Part shown: piece after piece, positions 1 to 10,441 of the stretch
Position numbering within the stretch: position 1 is the first letter of the stretch
Layout: every line of letters begins with the position of its first letter
Source of the DNA: Chitinimonas koreensis
GTDB lineage: Bacteria; Pseudomonadota; Gammaproteobacteria; Burkholderiales; Chitinimonadaceae
DNA: 64,000 bases
NCBI RefSeq assembly: GCF_014353015.1
Contig: NZ_CP060704.1
Location: 558,001 to 622,000 of the forward strand
Reading direction: 5' to 3'
Translations under genes and position numbers: made by a program
The notes under the pieces: generated by a model
Seen by the model: the letters and a program-made list of their open reading frames with translations, nothing else
What the model was told of the DNA's origin: nothing
The model's database searches: none

Positions 1-7
1 GAAGTAA
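1..7 (+). CDS. rpsS: 3' end of the gene upstream of rplV (probably rpsS, 30S protein S19), partial
   Basis: Only a Lys codon and a TAA stop (positions 5-7) are inside the window. The assignment to rpsS rests entirely on the conserved S10 operon order (rpsS before rplV) and the short 9-base gap to rplV. Confidence 0.4.
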
Positions 8-16
8 GGTGCTGCC

Positions 17-346
17 ATGCAAACTTCCGCTATTTTGACTGGCGCTCGCCTGTCGGCTCAGAAAGCTCGCCTGGTCGCTGACCTGGTGCGCGGCAAGCCG
101 GTCGAGCAAGCCATCAACATCCTGACCTTCAGCCCCAAGAAGGGCGCGGTCATCATCAAGAAGTTGTTGCTGTCGGCGATCGCCAATGCCGAACACAACG
201 ACGGCGCCGATATCGACGCCCTCAAGGTGACGACCATCTATGTGGACAAGGGCACTTCGCTGAAGCGCTTTACCGCACGTGCCAAGGGCCGCGGCAATCG
301 CATCGAGAAGCAGACCTGCCACATCACCCTGACCGTGGGCGAGTGA
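17..346 (+). CDS. rplV: 50S ribosomal protein L22
   Basis: Full-length L22 of 109 residues, the usual size for Proteobacteria. L22 binds 23S rRNA and its beta-hairpin lines the peptide exit tunnel. The C-terminal hairpin region ([18 protein letters not shown]) is present; this is where macrolide-resistance changes occur in other species. The GTG-free start ATG follows AAGGTG. It lies 7 bases before rpsC in the S10 operon. Confidence 0.98.
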   Translation: MQTSAILTGARLSAQKARLVADLVRGKPVEQAINILTFSPKKGAVIIKKLLLSAIANAEHNDGADIDALKVTTIYVDKGTSLKRFTARAKGRGNRIEKQTCHITLTVGE

Positions 347-353
347 GGACGAT

Positions 354-1058
354 ATGGGACAGAAAATTCATCCGACGGGCTTCCGTCTTGCCGTCAACAA
401 GAACTGGGCTTCGAAGTGGTACGCGAGCAGCAAGAATTTCCCGGCCATGCTCGCCGAAGACATCAAGGTCCGTGAGTTCCTGAAGAAAAAGTTGTCGCAT
501 GCCTCGGTTGGCCGCATCGTCATCGAGCGTCCGGCCAAGAACGCCCGCATCACCATTCACAGCGCCCGTCCGGGTGTCGTGATCGGCAAGAAGGGCGAGG
601 ACATCGAGCTGCTCAAGCGTGACCTGGTCAAGCTGATGGGCGTGCCGGTGCACATCAACATCGAGGAAATCCGCAAGCCGGAAACCGATGCTCAGGTGAT
701 CGCCGACTCCATCGCTGCCCAGCTCGAAAAGCGCGTGATGTTCCGCCGTGCCATGAAGCGTGCGATGCAGAACGCCATGCGTCTGGGTGCCCAGGGCATC
801 AAGATCATGTCGTCGGGCCGCCTGAACGGCATCGAAATCGCGCGTACCGAGTGGTATCGCGAAGGCCGCGTGCCGCTGCATACGCTGCGCGCCGACATCG
901 ACTACGCGACGTCCGAAGCCAAGACCACCTACGGCATCATCGGTATCAAGGTCTGGGTCTACAAGGGCGAAGTGAAGGCTGGCCAGGAAGTTGCCGTCCA
1001 GCCGGAGCAAACCGAACGCAAGCCGCGAAAGGGGCCTCGCAATGCTGCAGCCAACTAG
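354..1058 (+). CDS. rpsC: 30S ribosomal protein S3
   Basis: S3 of 234 residues. The type II KH domain is visible with its GxxG loop (VIGKKGED, about residues 76-83), followed by the S3 C-terminal domain. S3 forms part of the mRNA entry channel and its helicase. The start ATG follows GAGGACGAT. Its last 17 bases overlap the start of rplP, which suggests translational coupling. Confidence 0.98.
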   Translation: MGQKIHPTGFRLAVNKNWASKWYASSKNFPAMLAEDIKVREFLKKKLSHASVGRIVIERPAKNARITIHSARPGVVIGKKGEDIELLKRDLVKLMGVPVHINIEEIRKPETDAQVIADSIAAQLEKRVMFRRAMKRAMQNAMRLGAQGIKIMSSGRLNGIEIARTEWYREGRVPLHTLRADIDYATSEAKTTYGIIGIKVWVYKGEVKAGQEVAVQPEQTERKPRKGPRNAAAN

Positions 1059-1458
1059 ACTCAAATACCGCAAACAGCAGAAGGGTCGTAACACCGGCAT
1101 CGCGACCCGCGGTAACAAGGTGAGCTTCGGCGAGTGGGGCCTGAAGGCGATCGGCCGTGGTCGTCTGACCGCCCGCCAGATCGAAGCCGCTCGTCGCGCC
1201 ATGACCCGCCACATCAAGCGGGGCGGTCGCGTCTGGATCCGCGTGTTCCCGGACAAGCCGATCTCTTCCAAGCCCGCCGAAGTCCGGATGGGTAACGGTA
1301 AGGGTAGCCCCGAGTACTACGTCGCTGAAATCCAGCCGGGCAAGGTGCTGTACGAGATGGACGGCGTGGACGAGACGCTCGCCCGCGAAGCCTTCCGTCT
1401 GGCTGCCGCCAAGCTGCCGATCGCGACGACTTTCGTAACCCGACATGTGGGGCAGTGA
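1042..1458 (+). CDS. rplP: 50S ribosomal protein L16
   Basis: The true start is the ATG at 1042 ([17 protein letters not shown]), giving the standard 138 residues; a longer upstream reading has no family support. L16 organises the A-site/PTC region of 23S rRNA. The gene begins inside the end of rpsC in another frame, typical of this operon. Confidence 0.97.
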   Translation: MLQPTRLKYRKQQKGRNTGIATRGNKVSFGEWGLKAIGRGRLTARQIEAARRAMTRHIKRGGRVWIRVFPDKPISSKPAEVRMGNGKGSPEYYVAEIQPGKVLYEMDGVDETLAREAFRLAAAKLPIATTFVTRHVGQ

Positions 1459-1459
1459 G

Positions 1460-1648
1460 ATGAAAGCGACTGAACTGCGTAACAAATCGGTCGACGAGCT
1501 CAAGCAAGAGCTCACCTCGCTCCTGAGGGCCCAGTTCGGCCTGCGCATGCAGCTGGCTACCCAGCAGCTTGCCAAGACCAGCGAACTGAAGCGCGTCCGC
1601 CGCGATATCGCGCGCGTCCGCACCATCCTGGCCCAGAAGGTGGCGTAA
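1460..1648 (+). CDS. rpmC: 50S ribosomal protein L29
   Basis: 62 residues starting [10 protein letters not shown] at 1460, one base after the rplP stop. An in-frame upstream ATG at 1445 exists, but L29 proteins begin at MKA. Two-helix protein at the tunnel exit near the SRP and trigger factor docking site. Its stop TAA and the rpsQ ATG share one base (TAAATG context). Confidence 0.95.
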   Translation: MKATELRNKSVDELKQELTSLLRAQFGLRMQLATQQLAKTSELKRVRRDIARVRTILAQKVA

Positions 1649-1912
1649 ATGACCGAGACCAAACTGAAGCGTTCGCTGACCGGCGTGGTGGTCAGCAACA
1701 AGATGGACAAGACGGTGACCGTGCTGGTCGAGCGCAAGGTGAAGCATCCGCTCTACGGCAAGATCATCCGCCTGTCGAAGAAGTACCATGCGCACGACGA
1801 AGCCAACACCTACGGTGAAGGCGACGTGGTGACCATCGAGGAAACCCGCCCGCTGTCCAAGACCAAGTCCTGGATCGTGACCGGCCTCGTTGAAAAGGCG
1901 CGCAACGCCTAA
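1649..1912 (+). CDS. rpsQ: 30S ribosomal protein S17
   Basis: 87-residue OB-fold primary binding protein of 16S rRNA. Motifs such as [14 protein letters not shown] are typical of S17. It is the last gene of the S10 operon here and is followed by a strong hairpin and a 225-base gap before rplN. Confidence 0.97.
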   Translation: MTETKLKRSLTGVVVSNKMDKTVTVLVERKVKHPLYGKIIRLSKKYHAHDEANTYGEGDVVTIEETRPLSKTKSWIVTGLVEKARNA

Positions 1913-1952
1913 TCTGCGAATTTAATTCGCTTTTTTGGTGTTGCATGCTTGC

Positions 1953-1988
1953 CAGGGCATTCTACGCATCGTAGAATGCCCTGCTTTT
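1953..1988 (+). terminator. Perfect 14-bp hairpin at the S10/spc operon boundary, likely terminator
   Basis: Arms 1953-1966 (CAGGGCATTCTACG) and 1970-1983 are exact reverse complements with a 3-base CAT loop, followed by CTTTT. It lies 40 bases after rpsQ. The stem is very stable but the T tract is short, so it may be a partial terminator or processing site. No gene occurs in the 225-base gap; the remainder is untranslated leader of rplN. Confidence 0.7.
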
Positions 1989-2137
1989 CATCTCTCGCCT
2001 GTTTGGCTGTTCGGTTGGGCAGGGCTTGAGAGTTTTCTCCCCTTTCGGGATCCAAAACTAGCCGTCGTGCCGTGGCTTGCTGCGGCGCTGCCGCGTACGT
2101 CGGCGGATGTGACGGGTTAAGTTGGAGGTTTGTCTAC

Positions 2138-2506
2138 ATGATTCAAATGCAATCCATGCTGGAGGTTGCTGACAACACCGGTGCGCGTACCGTTATGTGC
2201 ATCAAGGTGTTGGGTGGCTCCAAGCGTCGTTACGCCTCGGTGGGCGACATCATCAAGGTGAGCATCAAGGATGCTGCTCCCCGTGGCCGAGTGAAGAAGG
2301 GTGACGTCTACAACGCCGTCGTCGTTCGCACCGCCAAGGGCGTGCGCCGTCCCGATGGCCAGCTCATCAAGTTCGATGGCAACGCTGCCGTGCTCCTCAA
2401 CAACAAGCTCGAGCCGATCGGCACCCGTATCTTCGGACCGGTCACCCGTGAGCTGCGCACCGAACGATTCATGAAGATCGTCTCGCTTGCGCCGGAAGTG
2501 CTGTAA
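2138..2506 (+). CDS. rplN: 50S ribosomal protein L14
   Basis: 122 residues from the ATG at 2138 ([20 protein letters not shown]), preceded by TTGGAGG. The in-frame extension upstream to 2072 has no homology to L14 and is rejected. L14 contacts 16S rRNA at bridge B8. First gene of the spc operon. Confidence 0.97.
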   Translation: MIQMQSMLEVADNTGARTVMCIKVLGGSKRRYASVGDIIKVSIKDAAPRGRVKKGDVYNAVVVRTAKGVRRPDGQLIKFDGNAAVLLNNKLEPIGTRIFGPVTRELRTERFMKIVSLAPEVL

Positions 2507-2517
2507 GGAGCGCGCAG

Positions 2518-2835
2518 ATGAACAAGATTCGCAAAGGCGACGAAGTCGTCGTCATCACCGGCAAGGACAAGGGCAAGCGTGGCACCGTGACGCGCGTCCT
2601 GGTTGGCGACAAGGTGGTCGTTGAGGGCGTGAACGTCGTCAAGAAGCACCAGAAGCCGAACCCGGTTCGCGGCGTTGCTGGCGGTATCGTCGACAAGACC
2701 ATGCCGATCCACGTGTCCAACATCGCCATCTTCAACAAGGCCACCGGCAAGGCTGATCGCGTCGGCTTCAAGCTGCTCGACGACGGCAAGAAGGTTCGCG
2801 TGTTCAAGTCGAACGGCGAAGTGGTCGGGGGCTAA
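2518..2835 (+). CDS. rplX: 50S ribosomal protein L24
   Basis: 105 residues with the N-terminal KOW motif ([20 protein letters not shown]). L24 is an assembly initiator for the large subunit and sits near the exit tunnel. A ribosome site GGAGCG precedes it; 11 bases after rplN. Confidence 0.97.
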   Translation: MNKIRKGDEVVVITGKDKGKRGTVTRVLVGDKVVVEGVNVVKKHQKPNPVRGVAGGIVDKTMPIHVSNIAIFNKATGKADRVGFKLLDDGKKVRVFKSNGEVVGG

Positions 2836-2845
2836 GGGGTAGAAC

Positions 2846-3385
2846 ATGGCTCGTTTGCAAGATTTCTACAAAGAAACCGTCGTTCCGCAACTGACTGAAA
2901 AGTTCGGCTACAAGTCGAGCATGGAAGTCCCGCGGATCGAAAAGATCACGATCAACATGGGCGTGGGCGAAGCGGTTGCCGACAAGAAGGTCATGGAGCA
3001 CGCCGTTGGCGACCTGACCAAGATCGCCGGCCAGAAGCCCGTCGTCACGCTGTCGAAGAAGTCGATCGCCGGCTTCAAGATCCGTGACAACTACCCGGTG
3101 GGTTGCAAGGTCACGCTGCGCCGTGAACGCATGTACGAATTCCTGGATCGCCTGGTGACCGTCGCCATGCCGCGCATCCGCGATTTCCGTGGTGTGTCCG
3201 GCAAGTCCTTCGACGGCCGCGGCAACTACAACATGGGTGTGAAGGAACAGATCATCTTCCCGGAAATCGAGTACGACAAGATCGACGCGATCCGCGGGAT
3301 GAACATCACCATCACCACCACCGCGAAGTCCGACGAAGAAGCCCGCGCGCTGCTCGCCGCCTTCAAGTTCCCGTTCAAGAACTGA
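2846..3385 (+). CDS. rplE: 50S ribosomal protein L5
   Basis: 179 residues, the standard bacterial length. Binds 5S rRNA and contacts the P-site tRNA. Clear N-terminal signature ([19 protein letters not shown]) and the conserved GRGNYNMG loop. Middle of the spc operon, 8 bases before rpsN. Confidence 0.98.
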   Translation: MARLQDFYKETVVPQLTEKFGYKSSMEVPRIEKITINMGVGEAVADKKVMEHAVGDLTKIAGQKPVVTLSKKSIAGFKIRDNYPVGCKVTLRRERMYEFLDRLVTVAMPRIRDFRGVSGKSFDGRGNYNMGVKEQIIFPEIEYDKIDAIRGMNITITTTAKSDEEARALLAAFKFPFKN

Positions 3386-3393
3386 GGTTTGCC

Positions 3394-3699
3394 ATGGCCA
3401 AACTCGCTTTGATCAACCGTCAAGAGAAGCGCGAAAAGCTGGTGGCGAAGTTCGCTGCCAAGCGTGAAAAGCTGCTGGCAATCATCAACGACCAGAACGT
3501 GAGCGACGAAGAGCGCTTCGAGGCTCGTCTGAAGCTGCAAGCTCTCCCGCGCAATGCCAATCCCACCCGCCTGCGTAACCGTTGCTCGGTGACCGGTCGT
3601 CCGCGTGGCGTCTTCCGCAAGTTCGGCCTCGGCCGCAACAAGTTGCGTGAAATCGCGATGCGCGGCGAAATCCCGGGCGTCGTCAAGGCCAGCTGGTAA
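3394..3699 (+). CDS. rpsN: 30S ribosomal protein S14 (zinc-independent type)
   Basis: 101 residues, the long type. There is only one cysteine (in [12 protein letters not shown]) and no CxxC pairs, so it is the C-minus, zinc-independent paralogue typical of Proteobacteria. Confidence 0.97.
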   Translation: MAKLALINRQEKREKLVAKFAAKREKLLAIINDQNVSDEERFEARLKLQALPRNANPTRLRNRCSVTGRPRGVFRKFGLGRNKLREIAMRGEIPGVVKASW

Positions 3700-3711
3700 A
3701 GGAGATCACGA

Positions 3712-4107
3712 ATGAGTATGCATGATCCCATCGCCGATATGCTGACCCGCATCCGCAACGCCCAGCGCGCGGACAAGCCGTCGGTGAGCATGCCCTCGTC
3801 CAAGCTGAAGGTGGCCATCGCCGCCGTGCTGAAGGATGAAGGCTACATCGAGAACTTCGCCGTTTCGGGCGAAGAGAAGAAGCCCCAGCTCGACATCGAG
3901 CTGAAGTACTACGCCGGCCGTCCGGTCATCGAGCGCATCGAGCGCATCTCGAAGCCCGGCCTGCGTATCTACAAGGGCGTCAACGATATCCCGAAGGTCA
4001 TGAACGGCCTCGGTATCGCCATCGTCTCCACCTCGCAGGGTGTGATGACCGATCGCAAGGCTCGCGCCCAGGGTATCGGCGGCGAACTCCTGTGCATCGT
4101 GGCGTAA
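3712..4107 (+). CDS. rpsH: 30S ribosomal protein S8
   Basis: 131 residues; starts [18 protein letters not shown] and ends with the typical [20 protein letters not shown] region. In E. coli S8 is the autogenous repressor of the spc operon by binding near rplE; no comparable site was verified here. AAAGGAG precedes the start. Confidence 0.98.
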   Translation: MSMHDPIADMLTRIRNAQRADKPSVSMPSSKLKVAIAAVLKDEGYIENFAVSGEEKKPQLDIELKYYAGRPVIERIERISKPGLRIYKGVNDIPKVMNGLGIAIVSTSQGVMTDRKARAQGIGGELLCIVA

Positions 4108-4117
4108 GGAGTGAACG

Positions 4118-4651
4118 ATGTCCCGCGTAGCTAAGAACCCAATCGTTCTGCCCGCCGGCGTTGAAGTGACGCTGGCCGGCGGCGAGATCGTCGTCAAGGG
4201 CCCGCTCGGTACGGCCTCGCGTCCGCTGAACAGCGCCGTCGAGATCGCGCTCGAGAACAATGCCCTGACTTTCAAGGCCGTTGATGAGAGCAAGAACGCC
4301 CGTGCCATGTCCGGCACCATGCGCGCTCTGCTCAACAACATGGTGATCGGTGTCTCGAAGGGTTTCGAGCGCAAGCTCAACCTGGTCGGCGTGGGTTACC
4401 GCGCTCAGGCCCAGGGCGAGACGCTCAACCTGACGCTCGGTTTCTCCCACCCGGTGGCGCACAAGATGCCCGCTGGCGTGAAGGCTGAAACCCCGACGCA
4501 GACCGAGATCATCCTCAAGGGTGTGGACAAGCAGCAGGTCGGTCAGGTCGCCGCCGAAATTCGCGCTTACCGCGCGCCGGAACCCTACAAGGGCAAGGGC
4601 GTTCGCTACAGCGACGAAGTGGTGGTCCTGAAAGAGACCAAGAAGAAGTAA
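4118..4651 (+). CDS. rplF: 50S ribosomal protein L6
   Basis: 177 residues, two tandem L6 folds. The C-terminal signature [11 protein letters not shown] is present. L6 sits at the base of the L7/L12 stalk near the sarcin-ricin loop. 10 bases after rpsH. Confidence 0.98.
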   Translation: MSRVAKNPIVLPAGVEVTLAGGEIVVKGPLGTASRPLNSAVEIALENNALTFKAVDESKNARAMSGTMRALLNNMVIGVSKGFERKLNLVGVGYRAQAQGETLNLTLGFSHPVAHKMPAGVKAETPTQTEIILKGVDKQQVGQVAAEIRAYRAPEPYKGKGVRYSDEVVVLKETKKK

Positions 4652-4666
4652 TCGAGGCTGAACATC

Positions 4667-5020
4667 ATGGACAAGAACCAAACTCGCTTGCGCAGGGCCC
4701 GCAAAACCCGTGCCCGCATCGCAGGGTTGAAGGTGGTGCGCCTGTCGGTGCATCGCTCCAACAGCCATATCTACGCCCAGATCATCGACGAGACGGGCAG
4801 CAAGGTGCTGGCCAGCGCGTCCACCCTGGAAGTCGAGGTCCGCAAGGACATCGCCAACGGTGGCAACGTCGCTGCGGCCGCGGCTGTCGGCAAGCGTATC
4901 GCTGAGAAGGCGAAAGCGGCCGGCATCACTGCCGTCGCCTTCGACCGTTCGGGCTTCCACTACCACGGTCGCGTCAAGGCCCTGGCCGACGCCGCTCGTG
5001 AAGCCGGCCTCGAATTCTAA
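4667..5020 (+). CDS. rplR: 50S ribosomal protein L18
   Basis: 117 residues. Basic N-terminus ([17 protein letters not shown]) followed by the 5S rRNA binding fold ending [20 protein letters not shown]. Works with L5 in the 5S RNP. Confidence 0.98.
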   Translation: MDKNQTRLRRARKTRARIAGLKVVRLSVHRSNSHIYAQIIDETGSKVLASASTLEVEVRKDIANGGNVAAAAAVGKRIAEKAKAAGITAVAFDRSGFHYHGRVKALADAAREAGLEF

Positions 5021-5029
5021 GGAGTAATC

Positions 5030-5551
5030 ATGGCTAAGTCTGATATCGAAGATCGCGGCGATGGCCTGCGGGAGAAGATGATCAGCGTCAACCGCGTCAC
5101 CAAGGTGGTGAAGGGTGGCCGGATCATGGGTTTCGCCGCGCTGACCGTGGTCGGTGATGGTGATGGCCGCGTCGGCATGGGCAAGGGCAAGTCGAAGGAA
5201 GTGCCCGTGGCCGTGCAGAAGGCGATGGAAGAAGCTCGCCGCAAGCTGGTCAAGATCAGCCTGAAGAACGGTACCGTGCAGCATGCGGTGATCGGCAAGC
5301 ACGGCGCCACCACGGTGCTGATGCAGCCGGCGCCCGAAGGTACCGGCATCAAGGCCGGAGGCCCGATGCGCGCTGTATTCGAGGTGATGGGCGTGACCAA
5401 CATCTCGGCCAAGTGCCACGGCTCCACCAATCCGTACAACATCGTGCGCGCCACGCTGGACGGTCTGTCCAAGCTGCGTACGCCGTCGGACATCGCTGCC
5501 AAGCGCGGCAAGTCCGTCGAGGACATCCTGGGGGTAGAGGCAAATGGCTGA
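5030..5551 (+). CDS. rpsE: 30S ribosomal protein S5
   Basis: 173 residues: an N-terminal dsRBD-like S5 domain ([20 protein letters not shown]) and a C-terminal domain. S5 is at the mRNA entry site and affects fidelity. Preceded by TAAGGAG. Its last 8 bases overlap rpmD. Confidence 0.98.
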   Translation: MAKSDIEDRGDGLREKMISVNRVTKVVKGGRIMGFAALTVVGDGDGRVGMGKGKSKEVPVAVQKAMEEARRKLVKISLKNGTVQHAVIGKHGATTVLMQPAPEGTGIKAGGPMRAVFEVMGVTNISAKCHGSTNPYNIVRATLDGLSKLRTPSDIAAKRGKSVEDILGVEANG

Positions 5552-5729
5552 AGCTCGCACGATCAAAGTGACGCTCGTCAAGAGCCTGATCGGCCGTCTC
5601 GAGGCGCACAAGGCGTGCGCCCGTGGCCTGGGTCTGCGGAAGATCAACCAGTCGGTTGAAGTCATCGATACCCCGGCCAATCGCGGCATGATCAACAAGA
5701 TCAGCTACCTGCTGAAAAGCGAGGGCTAA
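5544..5729 (+). CDS. rpmD: 50S ribosomal protein L30
   Basis: 61 residues, standard L30 ([20 protein letters not shown]). The ATG lies inside the end of rpsE (ATG within GCAAATGGCTGA), so translation is probably coupled. It abuts rplO directly. Confidence 0.97.
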   Translation: MAEARTIKVTLVKSLIGRLEAHKACARGLGLRKINQSVEVIDTPANRGMINKISYLLKSEG

Positions 5730-6164
5730 ATGGAACTGAATACGATCAAGCCGGCCGACGGCGCGACCCACGCCAAGAAGCGTGTCGGTCGTGGCATCGG
5801 TTCCGGTCTGGGCAAGACTTGCGGCCGTGGTCACAAGGGTCAGAAGTCGCGTTCGGGTGGTTTCCACAAGGTGGGCTTCGAAGGCGGTCAAATGCCGCTG
5901 CAACGTCGCTTGCCGAAGCGTGGCTTCAAGTCGCTGACCAAGGGTCTGACGGTTGAAGTGCGTACGGGCGACCTGAACCGTCTGCCGGTGGAAGAAGCTG
6001 ACCTGCTGGTTCTGAAGCAGGCTGGCCTCGTTCCGCATGGTGCCCGTGGCGTGAAGCTGATCCTGGCTGGCGCGGTCGAAAAGGCCGTCAAGCTGCGTGG
6101 CGTGGTGGCGACCGCTGGTGCCAAGGCTGCTCTCGAAGCTGCCGGCGGCAGCATCGTCGAGTAA
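5730..6164 (+). CDS. rplO: 50S ribosomal protein L15
   Basis: 144 residues with the basic glycine-rich N-terminal extension ([19 protein letters not shown]) that reaches into 23S rRNA. Starts at the base after the rpmD stop. Confidence 0.98.
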   Translation: MELNTIKPADGATHAKKRVGRGIGSGLGKTCGRGHKGQKSRSGGFHKVGFEGGQMPLQRRLPKRGFKSLTKGLTVEVRTGDLNRLPVEEADLLVLKQAGLVPHGARGVKLILAGAVEKAVKLRGVVATAGAKAALEAAGGSIVE

Positions 6165-6183
6165 TTGAGATAGGGCGATATAC

Positions 6184-7497
6184 GTGGCGAATCCCGCGAT
6201 GGCCAGTACCGCGAGCAAGTTCGCGGATCTGAAAAAGCGCATCTGGTTCCTGATCGGTGCCTTGATCGTTTATCGCATCGGCGCGCACATCCCCGTGCCG
6301 GGTATCAACCCGGCGGAGCTCGCACACCTCTTCGATACGTCGAAGAGTGGTGCGGGCCTCCTGAACATGTTCAACATGTTCTCCGGCGGCGCGCTGTCTC
6401 GGTTTACGGTCTTCGCGATCGGCATCATGCCGTACATCTCGGCCTCGATCATCCTTCAACTCGCTTCCGAGGTCATTCCTGCCCTCAAGGAGCTGAAGAA
6501 GGAAGGCGAGTCCGGTCGTCGCAAGATCACGCAGTACACGCGCTACGCGACCGTGCTGCTCGCCACGTTCCAGAGCTTCGGTATTGCGGTGATGCTGCAC
6601 CGCCAGCCCAACCTGGTGCTGACGGGGCAGATCGAGTTCTACTTCACCACCGTCATCACGCTGGTGACCGGAACCATGTTCTTGATGTGGCTCGGCGAGC
6701 AGATCACTGAACGTGGCCTCGGCAACGGTATCTCGATCCTGATCTTCTCGGGCATCGCCGCGGGTCTGCCGAATTCGATCGGCCAGACCCTCGAGCTCGC
6801 CAGCAAGGGTGCCTTGCCGATCCTGCTGGTGCTCGGTCTCGGCGCCGGCGTGGTGTTGATTACCGCTGCAGTGGTCTTCGTCGAGCGTGGTCAGCGCAAG
6901 GTGCTGGTCAACTACGCCAAGCGCCAGGTCGGCAACCGGATCATGCAGGGCCAGAGCACGCATCTCCCGCTCAAGCTCAACATGGCCGGTGTGATTCCGC
7001 CGATCTTCGCCTCGAGCATCATCCTGTTCCCGGCTACCGTGCTGTCCTGGACCGGAAACTCCGAGTCGTTCTCCTGGCTCAAGCGTGTCGGCGACATGCT
7101 GCATCCGGGTCAACCGCTCTATGTACTGCTGTACGCGGCTGCGATCATCTTCTTCTGCTACTTCTACACGGCCCTGGTGTTCAATCCCAAGGAGACCGCG
7201 GACAACCTGAAGAAGAGCGGCGCCTTCATCCCGGGCATCCGCCCCGGTGATCAGACTGCCAAGTACATCGAGCGCGTGATCCTGCGTCTTACCCTGATCG
7301 GCGCGATCTACATCGCAGTCGTATGCCTGATCCCTGAATTCCTGCTGTTGCAATGGCAGTTGCCGTTCTACTTCGGTGGCACTTCGCTGCTGATCGTGGT
7401 GGTGGTGACGATGGACTTCATGGCGCAGGTTCAGTCTTACCTGCTGTCGCACCAGTACGAAAGCTTGTTGAAGAAAGCCAACTTCAAGGCCGGTTGA
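6184..7497 (+). CDS. secY: Preprotein translocase subunit SecY
   Basis: 437 residues, the usual length. Ten hydrophobic segments form the SecYEG channel in the inner membrane. The first helix is followed by [12 protein letters not shown] and the plug region; the cytosolic loop [19 protein letters not shown] contacts ribosome and SecA. The start is GTG at 6184, 9 bases after ATAGGG; an ATG at 6199 is a weaker alternative. Located in the spc operon after rplO, as in most bacteria. Confidence 0.98.
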   Translation: MANPAMASTASKFADLKKRIWFLIGALIVYRIGAHIPVPGINPAELAHLFDTSKSGAGLLNMFNMFSGGALSRFTVFAIGIMPYISASIILQLASEVIPALKELKKEGESGRRKITQYTRYATVLLATFQSFGIAVMLHRQPNLVLTGQIEFYFTTVITLVTGTMFLMWLGEQITERGLGNGISILIFSGIAAGLPNSIGQTLELASKGALPILLVLGLGAGVVLITAAVVFVERGQRKVLVNYAKRQVGNRIMQGQSTHLPLKLNMAGVIPPIFASSIILFPATVLSWTGNSESFSWLKRVGDMLHPGQPLYVLLYAAAIIFFCYFYTALVFNPKETADNLKKSGAFIPGIRPGDQTAKYIERVILRLTLIGAIYIAVVCLIPEFLLLQWQLPFYFGGTSLLIVVVVTMDFMAQVQSYLLSHQYESLLKKANFKAG

Positions 7498-7534
7498 ACC
7501 GCTTGTCGGTAAACGATAGGTAATCCAACGAGTC

Positions 7535-7753
7535 ATGTCGAAGGAAGATGTCATCCAGATGCAGGGGGAGGTGTTGGAAAACCTCCCCAACGCGACTTTC
7601 CGCGTGAAGCTGGAAAATGGCCATGTGGTGCTTGGCCATATCTCCGGAAAGATGCGGATGCACTACATCCGCATCCTGCCTGGTGACAAGGTGACCGTGG
7701 AGCTGACGCCCTACGATCTGTCCCGTGCACGGATCGTGTTCCGCGCCAAGTGA
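7535..7753 (+). CDS. infA: Translation initiation factor IF-1
   Basis: 72 residues, a single S1-type OB domain ([20 protein letters not shown]) that binds the 30S A site. Located between secY and rpmJ, an order common in Betaproteobacteria, where infA belongs to the spc operon. Confidence 0.97.
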   Translation: MSKEDVIQMQGEVLENLPNATFRVKLENGHVVLGHISGKMRMHYIRILPGDKVTVELTPYDLSRARIVFRAK

Positions 7754-7782
7754 CGCGGGTTTATTTTTGAAAGGATAGAGCG

Positions 7783-7896
7783 ATGCGAGTCCAAGCTTCG
7801 GTCAAGAAAATCTGCCGCAACTGCAAGATCATCCGCCGCAACCGCGTTGTGCGCGTGATCTGCACGGATCCGCGGCACAAACAGCGTCAAGGCTAA
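7783..7896 (+). CDS. rpmJ: 50S ribosomal protein L36 (zinc-ribbon type)
   Basis: 37 residues: [15 protein letters not shown] at the start and [12 protein letters not shown] at the end. Cys11, Cys14, Cys27 and His32 form the zinc site of the C-plus type. The gene is too short for normal ORF cut-offs but has a ribosome site (AAAGGATAGAG) and the conserved position between infA and rpsM. Confidence 0.96.
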   Translation: MRVQASVKKICRNCKIIRRNRVVRVICTDPRHKQRQG

Positions 7897-7908
7897 AGCT
7901 GAGCGGCA

Positions 7909-7937
7909 TTGCCGCTAGCAGGTCTTGGTGCTAGAAT
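7909..7937 (+). promoter_or_regulatory. Likely sigma-70 promoter of the alpha operon (rpsM)
   Basis: TTGCCG at 7909-7914, a 17-base spacer, and TAGAAT at 7932-7937, located 33 bases before the rpsM ATG. The -35 overlaps a small hairpin (AGCGGC-ATT-GCCGCT, about 7902-7916) just after rpmJ. Confidence 0.6.
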
Positions 7938-7970
7938 CCACGACTTTTTAAATTTGGGGTAACGCAAATC

Positions 7971-8333
7971 ATGGCCCGTATTGCTGGGGTTAACATTCCC
8001 AATCATCAGCATACCGTGATTGGCCTGCAGGCCATTTACGGAATCGGACAGACTCGCGCCAAGGCCATCTGCGCAACCGCCGGTGTTCCCACTGATCGCA
8101 AGATCAAGGACCTGACGGATACGGAGATGGACAAGCTGCGTGAGGAAGTCGGCAAGTTCACGGTCGAGGGTGACCTCCGTCGTGAAATCACGATGAACAT
8201 CAAGCGTCTGATGGATCTCGGTTGCTACCGCGGTCTGCGCCATCGTCGGGGCCTGCCCTGCCGTGGCCAGCGCACCCGTACGAACGCCCGCACCCGCAAG
8301 GGCCCGCGTAAGGCGATCGCCGGGAAGAAGTAA
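7971..8333 (+). CDS. rpsM: 30S ribosomal protein S13
   Basis: 120 residues; helix-two-turn-helix ([17 protein letters not shown] in this protein) and the basic tail [15 protein letters not shown] that touches the P-site tRNA. First gene of the alpha operon, preceded by a plausible promoter. Confidence 0.98.
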   Translation: MARIAGVNIPNHQHTVIGLQAIYGIGQTRAKAICATAGVPTDRKIKDLTDTEMDKLREEVGKFTVEGDLRREITMNIKRLMDLGCYRGLRHRRGLPCRGQRTRTNARTRKGPRKAIAGKK

Positions 8334-8350
8334 GCACTTAAGGAATCGCA

Positions 8351-8743
8351 ATGGCTAAAGCAAACACAGTGCGTGTACGTAAGAAAGTCAAGAAGAGTGT
8401 TTCGGAAGGCATCGTGCACGTGCACGCTTCCTTCAACAACACGATCGTGACCATCACCGATCGCCAAGGGAATGCATTATCTTGGGCTACCTCGGGCGGT
8501 GCTGGTTTTAAAGGCTCTCGGAAAAGTACACCGTTCGCAGCCCAGGTGGCTGCGGAGCACGCTGGTAAAGTTGCCCAAGAACACGGTGTCAAGAACCTCG
8601 AAGTCCGCATCAAGGGTCCCGGCCCCGGCCGCGAATCCGCTGTGCGTGCGTTGAATGCGCTGGGATTCAAGATCACCAGCATTTCCGACGTTACCCCCGT
8701 ACCGCACAACGGCTGCCGCCCGCCGAAGAAGCGTCGTATTTAA
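8351..8743 (+). CDS. rpsK: 30S ribosomal protein S11
   Basis: 130 residues; typical [18 protein letters not shown] and C-terminal [14 protein letters not shown]11 lines the platform near the E site. Codon use in the stretch 8472-8530 is somewhat less GC-rich than the neighbours, without disrupting the frame. Confidence 0.98.
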   Translation: MAKANTVRVRKKVKKSVSEGIVHVHASFNNTIVTITDRQGNALSWATSGGAGFKGSRKSTPFAAQVAAEHAGKVAQEHGVKNLEVRIKGPGPGRESAVRALNALGFKITSISDVTPVPHNGCRPPKKRRI

Positions 8744-8758
8744 TCCCGGAGACCCGAG

Positions 8759-9379
8759 ATGGCACGTTATATCGGACCGAAATGTAAACTTTCGCGCCGT
8801 GAAGGCACTGACCTGTTCCTGAAGAGCGCCCGTCGCGCCCTGGACAGCAAGTGCAAGCTCGACAGCAAACCCGGTCAGCATGGCGCCAAGCAACCGCGCC
8901 TGTCTGACTTCGGCGTTCAGCTGCGTGAGAAGCAAAAGATTCGCCGTATCTACGGCGTCCTGGAACGCCAGTTCCGCCGCTACTTCGAAGAAGCGGCCCG
9001 CCGCAAGGGCTCGACCGGTGAGAACCTGTTGAAGATCCTGGAGGCCCGCCTCGACAACGTGGTGTATCGCATGGGCTATGGCTCGACCCGCTCGGAAGCG
9101 CGTCAATTGGTCAGCCACAAGTCCATCACCGTGAATGGCCAAGTGGTCAACATCCCGTCCTACCAGGTCAAGTCTGGCGACGTGGTGTCGGTGCGCGAGA
9201 AGTCGAAGAAGCAAGTCCGCATTCAGGAAGCGCTTGCGTTGGCCGAGCAGATCGGTCTCCCGAGCTGGGTCAGTGTCGACAGCAAGAAGATGGAGGGCGT
9301 GTACAAGAGCGCTCCCGAGCGCGGCGACCTCTCCAGCGACATCAACGAGCAGCTCGTCGTCGAGTTCTACTCGAAGTAA
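8759..9379 (+). CDS. rpsD: 30S ribosomal protein S4
   Basis: 206 residues with the S4 RNA-binding domain ([20 protein letters not shown]). S4 starts 16S assembly. In E. coli it represses the alpha operon at an mRNA pseudoknot; such a structure was not verified here. ATG preceded by CCGGAGACCCGAG. Confidence 0.98.
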   Translation: MARYIGPKCKLSRREGTDLFLKSARRALDSKCKLDSKPGQHGAKQPRLSDFGVQLREKQKIRRIYGVLERQFRRYFEEAARRKGSTGENLLKILEARLDNVVYRMGYGSTRSEARQLVSHKSITVNGQVVNIPSYQVKSGDVVSVREKSKKQVRIQEALALAEQIGLPSWVSVDSKKMEGVYKSAPERGDLSSDINEQLVVEFYSK

Positions 9380-9427
9380 TTGAGCTTATTGGTTCGTCGC
9401 TCGTTTCGATAAAGGGATTGATTGTTT

Positions 9428-10411
9428 ATGCAAAGCAACGCGAATGACTTGCTGAAGCCGCGCATCGTCGATGTGCAGGCAGCGTCGTCCAACCAGGCGC
9501 GTGTCGTGATGGAGCCGTTTGAGCGTGGCTATGGCCATACGCTCGGCAATGCGTTGCGTCGCATCCTGTTGTCGTCGATGCCGGGCTACGCGCCGACCGA
9601 GGTCAAGATCGACGGCGTGCTGCACGAGTACTCGGCGCTCGATGGCGTTCAGGAAGACGTGGTCGACATCCTGCTCAACCTGAAGGGCGTGGTGCTCAAG
9701 CTGCATGGTCGCAGCGAAGCGCTGCTCACGCTGAAGAAGGATGGCGAAGGACTGGTTCGTGCCCGGGATATCGAAGTCCCGCATGACGTCGAGATCGTCA
9801 ACCCTGATCACGTGATCGCCAATCTGTCCACCGGTGGCAAGCTTGCCATGGAAATCAAGGTCGAAAAGGGCCGTGGTTACCAGCCGGCGGTCGTGCGTGT
9901 TGACAAGGAGGAAGGCCGTAATATCGGTTCCATCCTGCTTGACGCCTCGTTCAGCCCGATCCGTCGCGTCAGCTACGCGGTCGAGAGCGCTCGCGTCGAG
10001 CAGCGCACCGACCTCGACAAGCTGGTGATGGAAATCGAAACGAACGGTGCCATCGACCCGGAAGAGGCAGTACGTTATGCCGCCCGCGTTCTGGTCGAGC
10101 AACTGGCCGTGTTCGCCGATCTGAAGAGTACCGAAGTCGAAGCCGAGGCGCCGCGCGCGCCGCAGGTCGACCCGATCCTCCTCCGTCCGGTCGACGACCT
10201 TGAGCTCACCGTGCGTTCGGCCAATTGCCTCAAGGCTGAAAACATCTATTACATCGGCGACCTGATCCAGCGTACCGAGACCGAGCTGCTGAAGACCCCG
10301 AACCTGGGCCGCAAGTCCTTGAACGAGATCAAGGAAGTGCTGGCTTCGAAGGGTCTGACGCTCGGCATGAAGCTGGAAAACTGGCCGCCGGTCGGCCTGG
10401 AAAAGCCTTAA
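9428..10411 (+). CDS. rpoA: RNA polymerase subunit alpha
   Basis: 327 residues from the ATG at 9428 ([12 protein letters not shown]), 10 bases after AAAGGGA; the TTG at 9422 is a weaker start. N-terminal assembly domain (about 1-235, with [20 protein letters not shown]) and C-terminal domain (about 245-327, [13 protein letters not shown]) which binds UP elements and activators. Length and N-terminus fit Betaproteobacteria. Between rpsD and rplQ, as expected. Confidence 0.98.
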   Translation: MQSNANDLLKPRIVDVQAASSNQARVVMEPFERGYGHTLGNALRRILLSSMPGYAPTEVKIDGVLHEYSALDGVQEDVVDILLNLKGVVLKLHGRSEALLTLKKDGEGLVRARDIEVPHDVEIVNPDHVIANLSTGGKLAMEIKVEKGRGYQPAVVRVDKEEGRNIGSILLDASFSPIRRVSYAVESARVEQRTDLDKLVMEIETNGAIDPEEAVRYAARVLVEQLAVFADLKSTEVEAEAPRAPQVDPILLRPVDDLELTVRSANCLKAENIYYIGDLIQRTETELLKTPNLGRKSLNEIKEVLASKGLTLGMKLENWPPVGLEKP

Positions 10412-10441
10412 TCCGGGCAGGAAAGACAAGGGATAAAAACC

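Noticed and set aside
3998..5698. 566-codon open frame on the minus strand
   Set aside because: Runs opposite several ribosomal protein genes; shadow of their codon bias.
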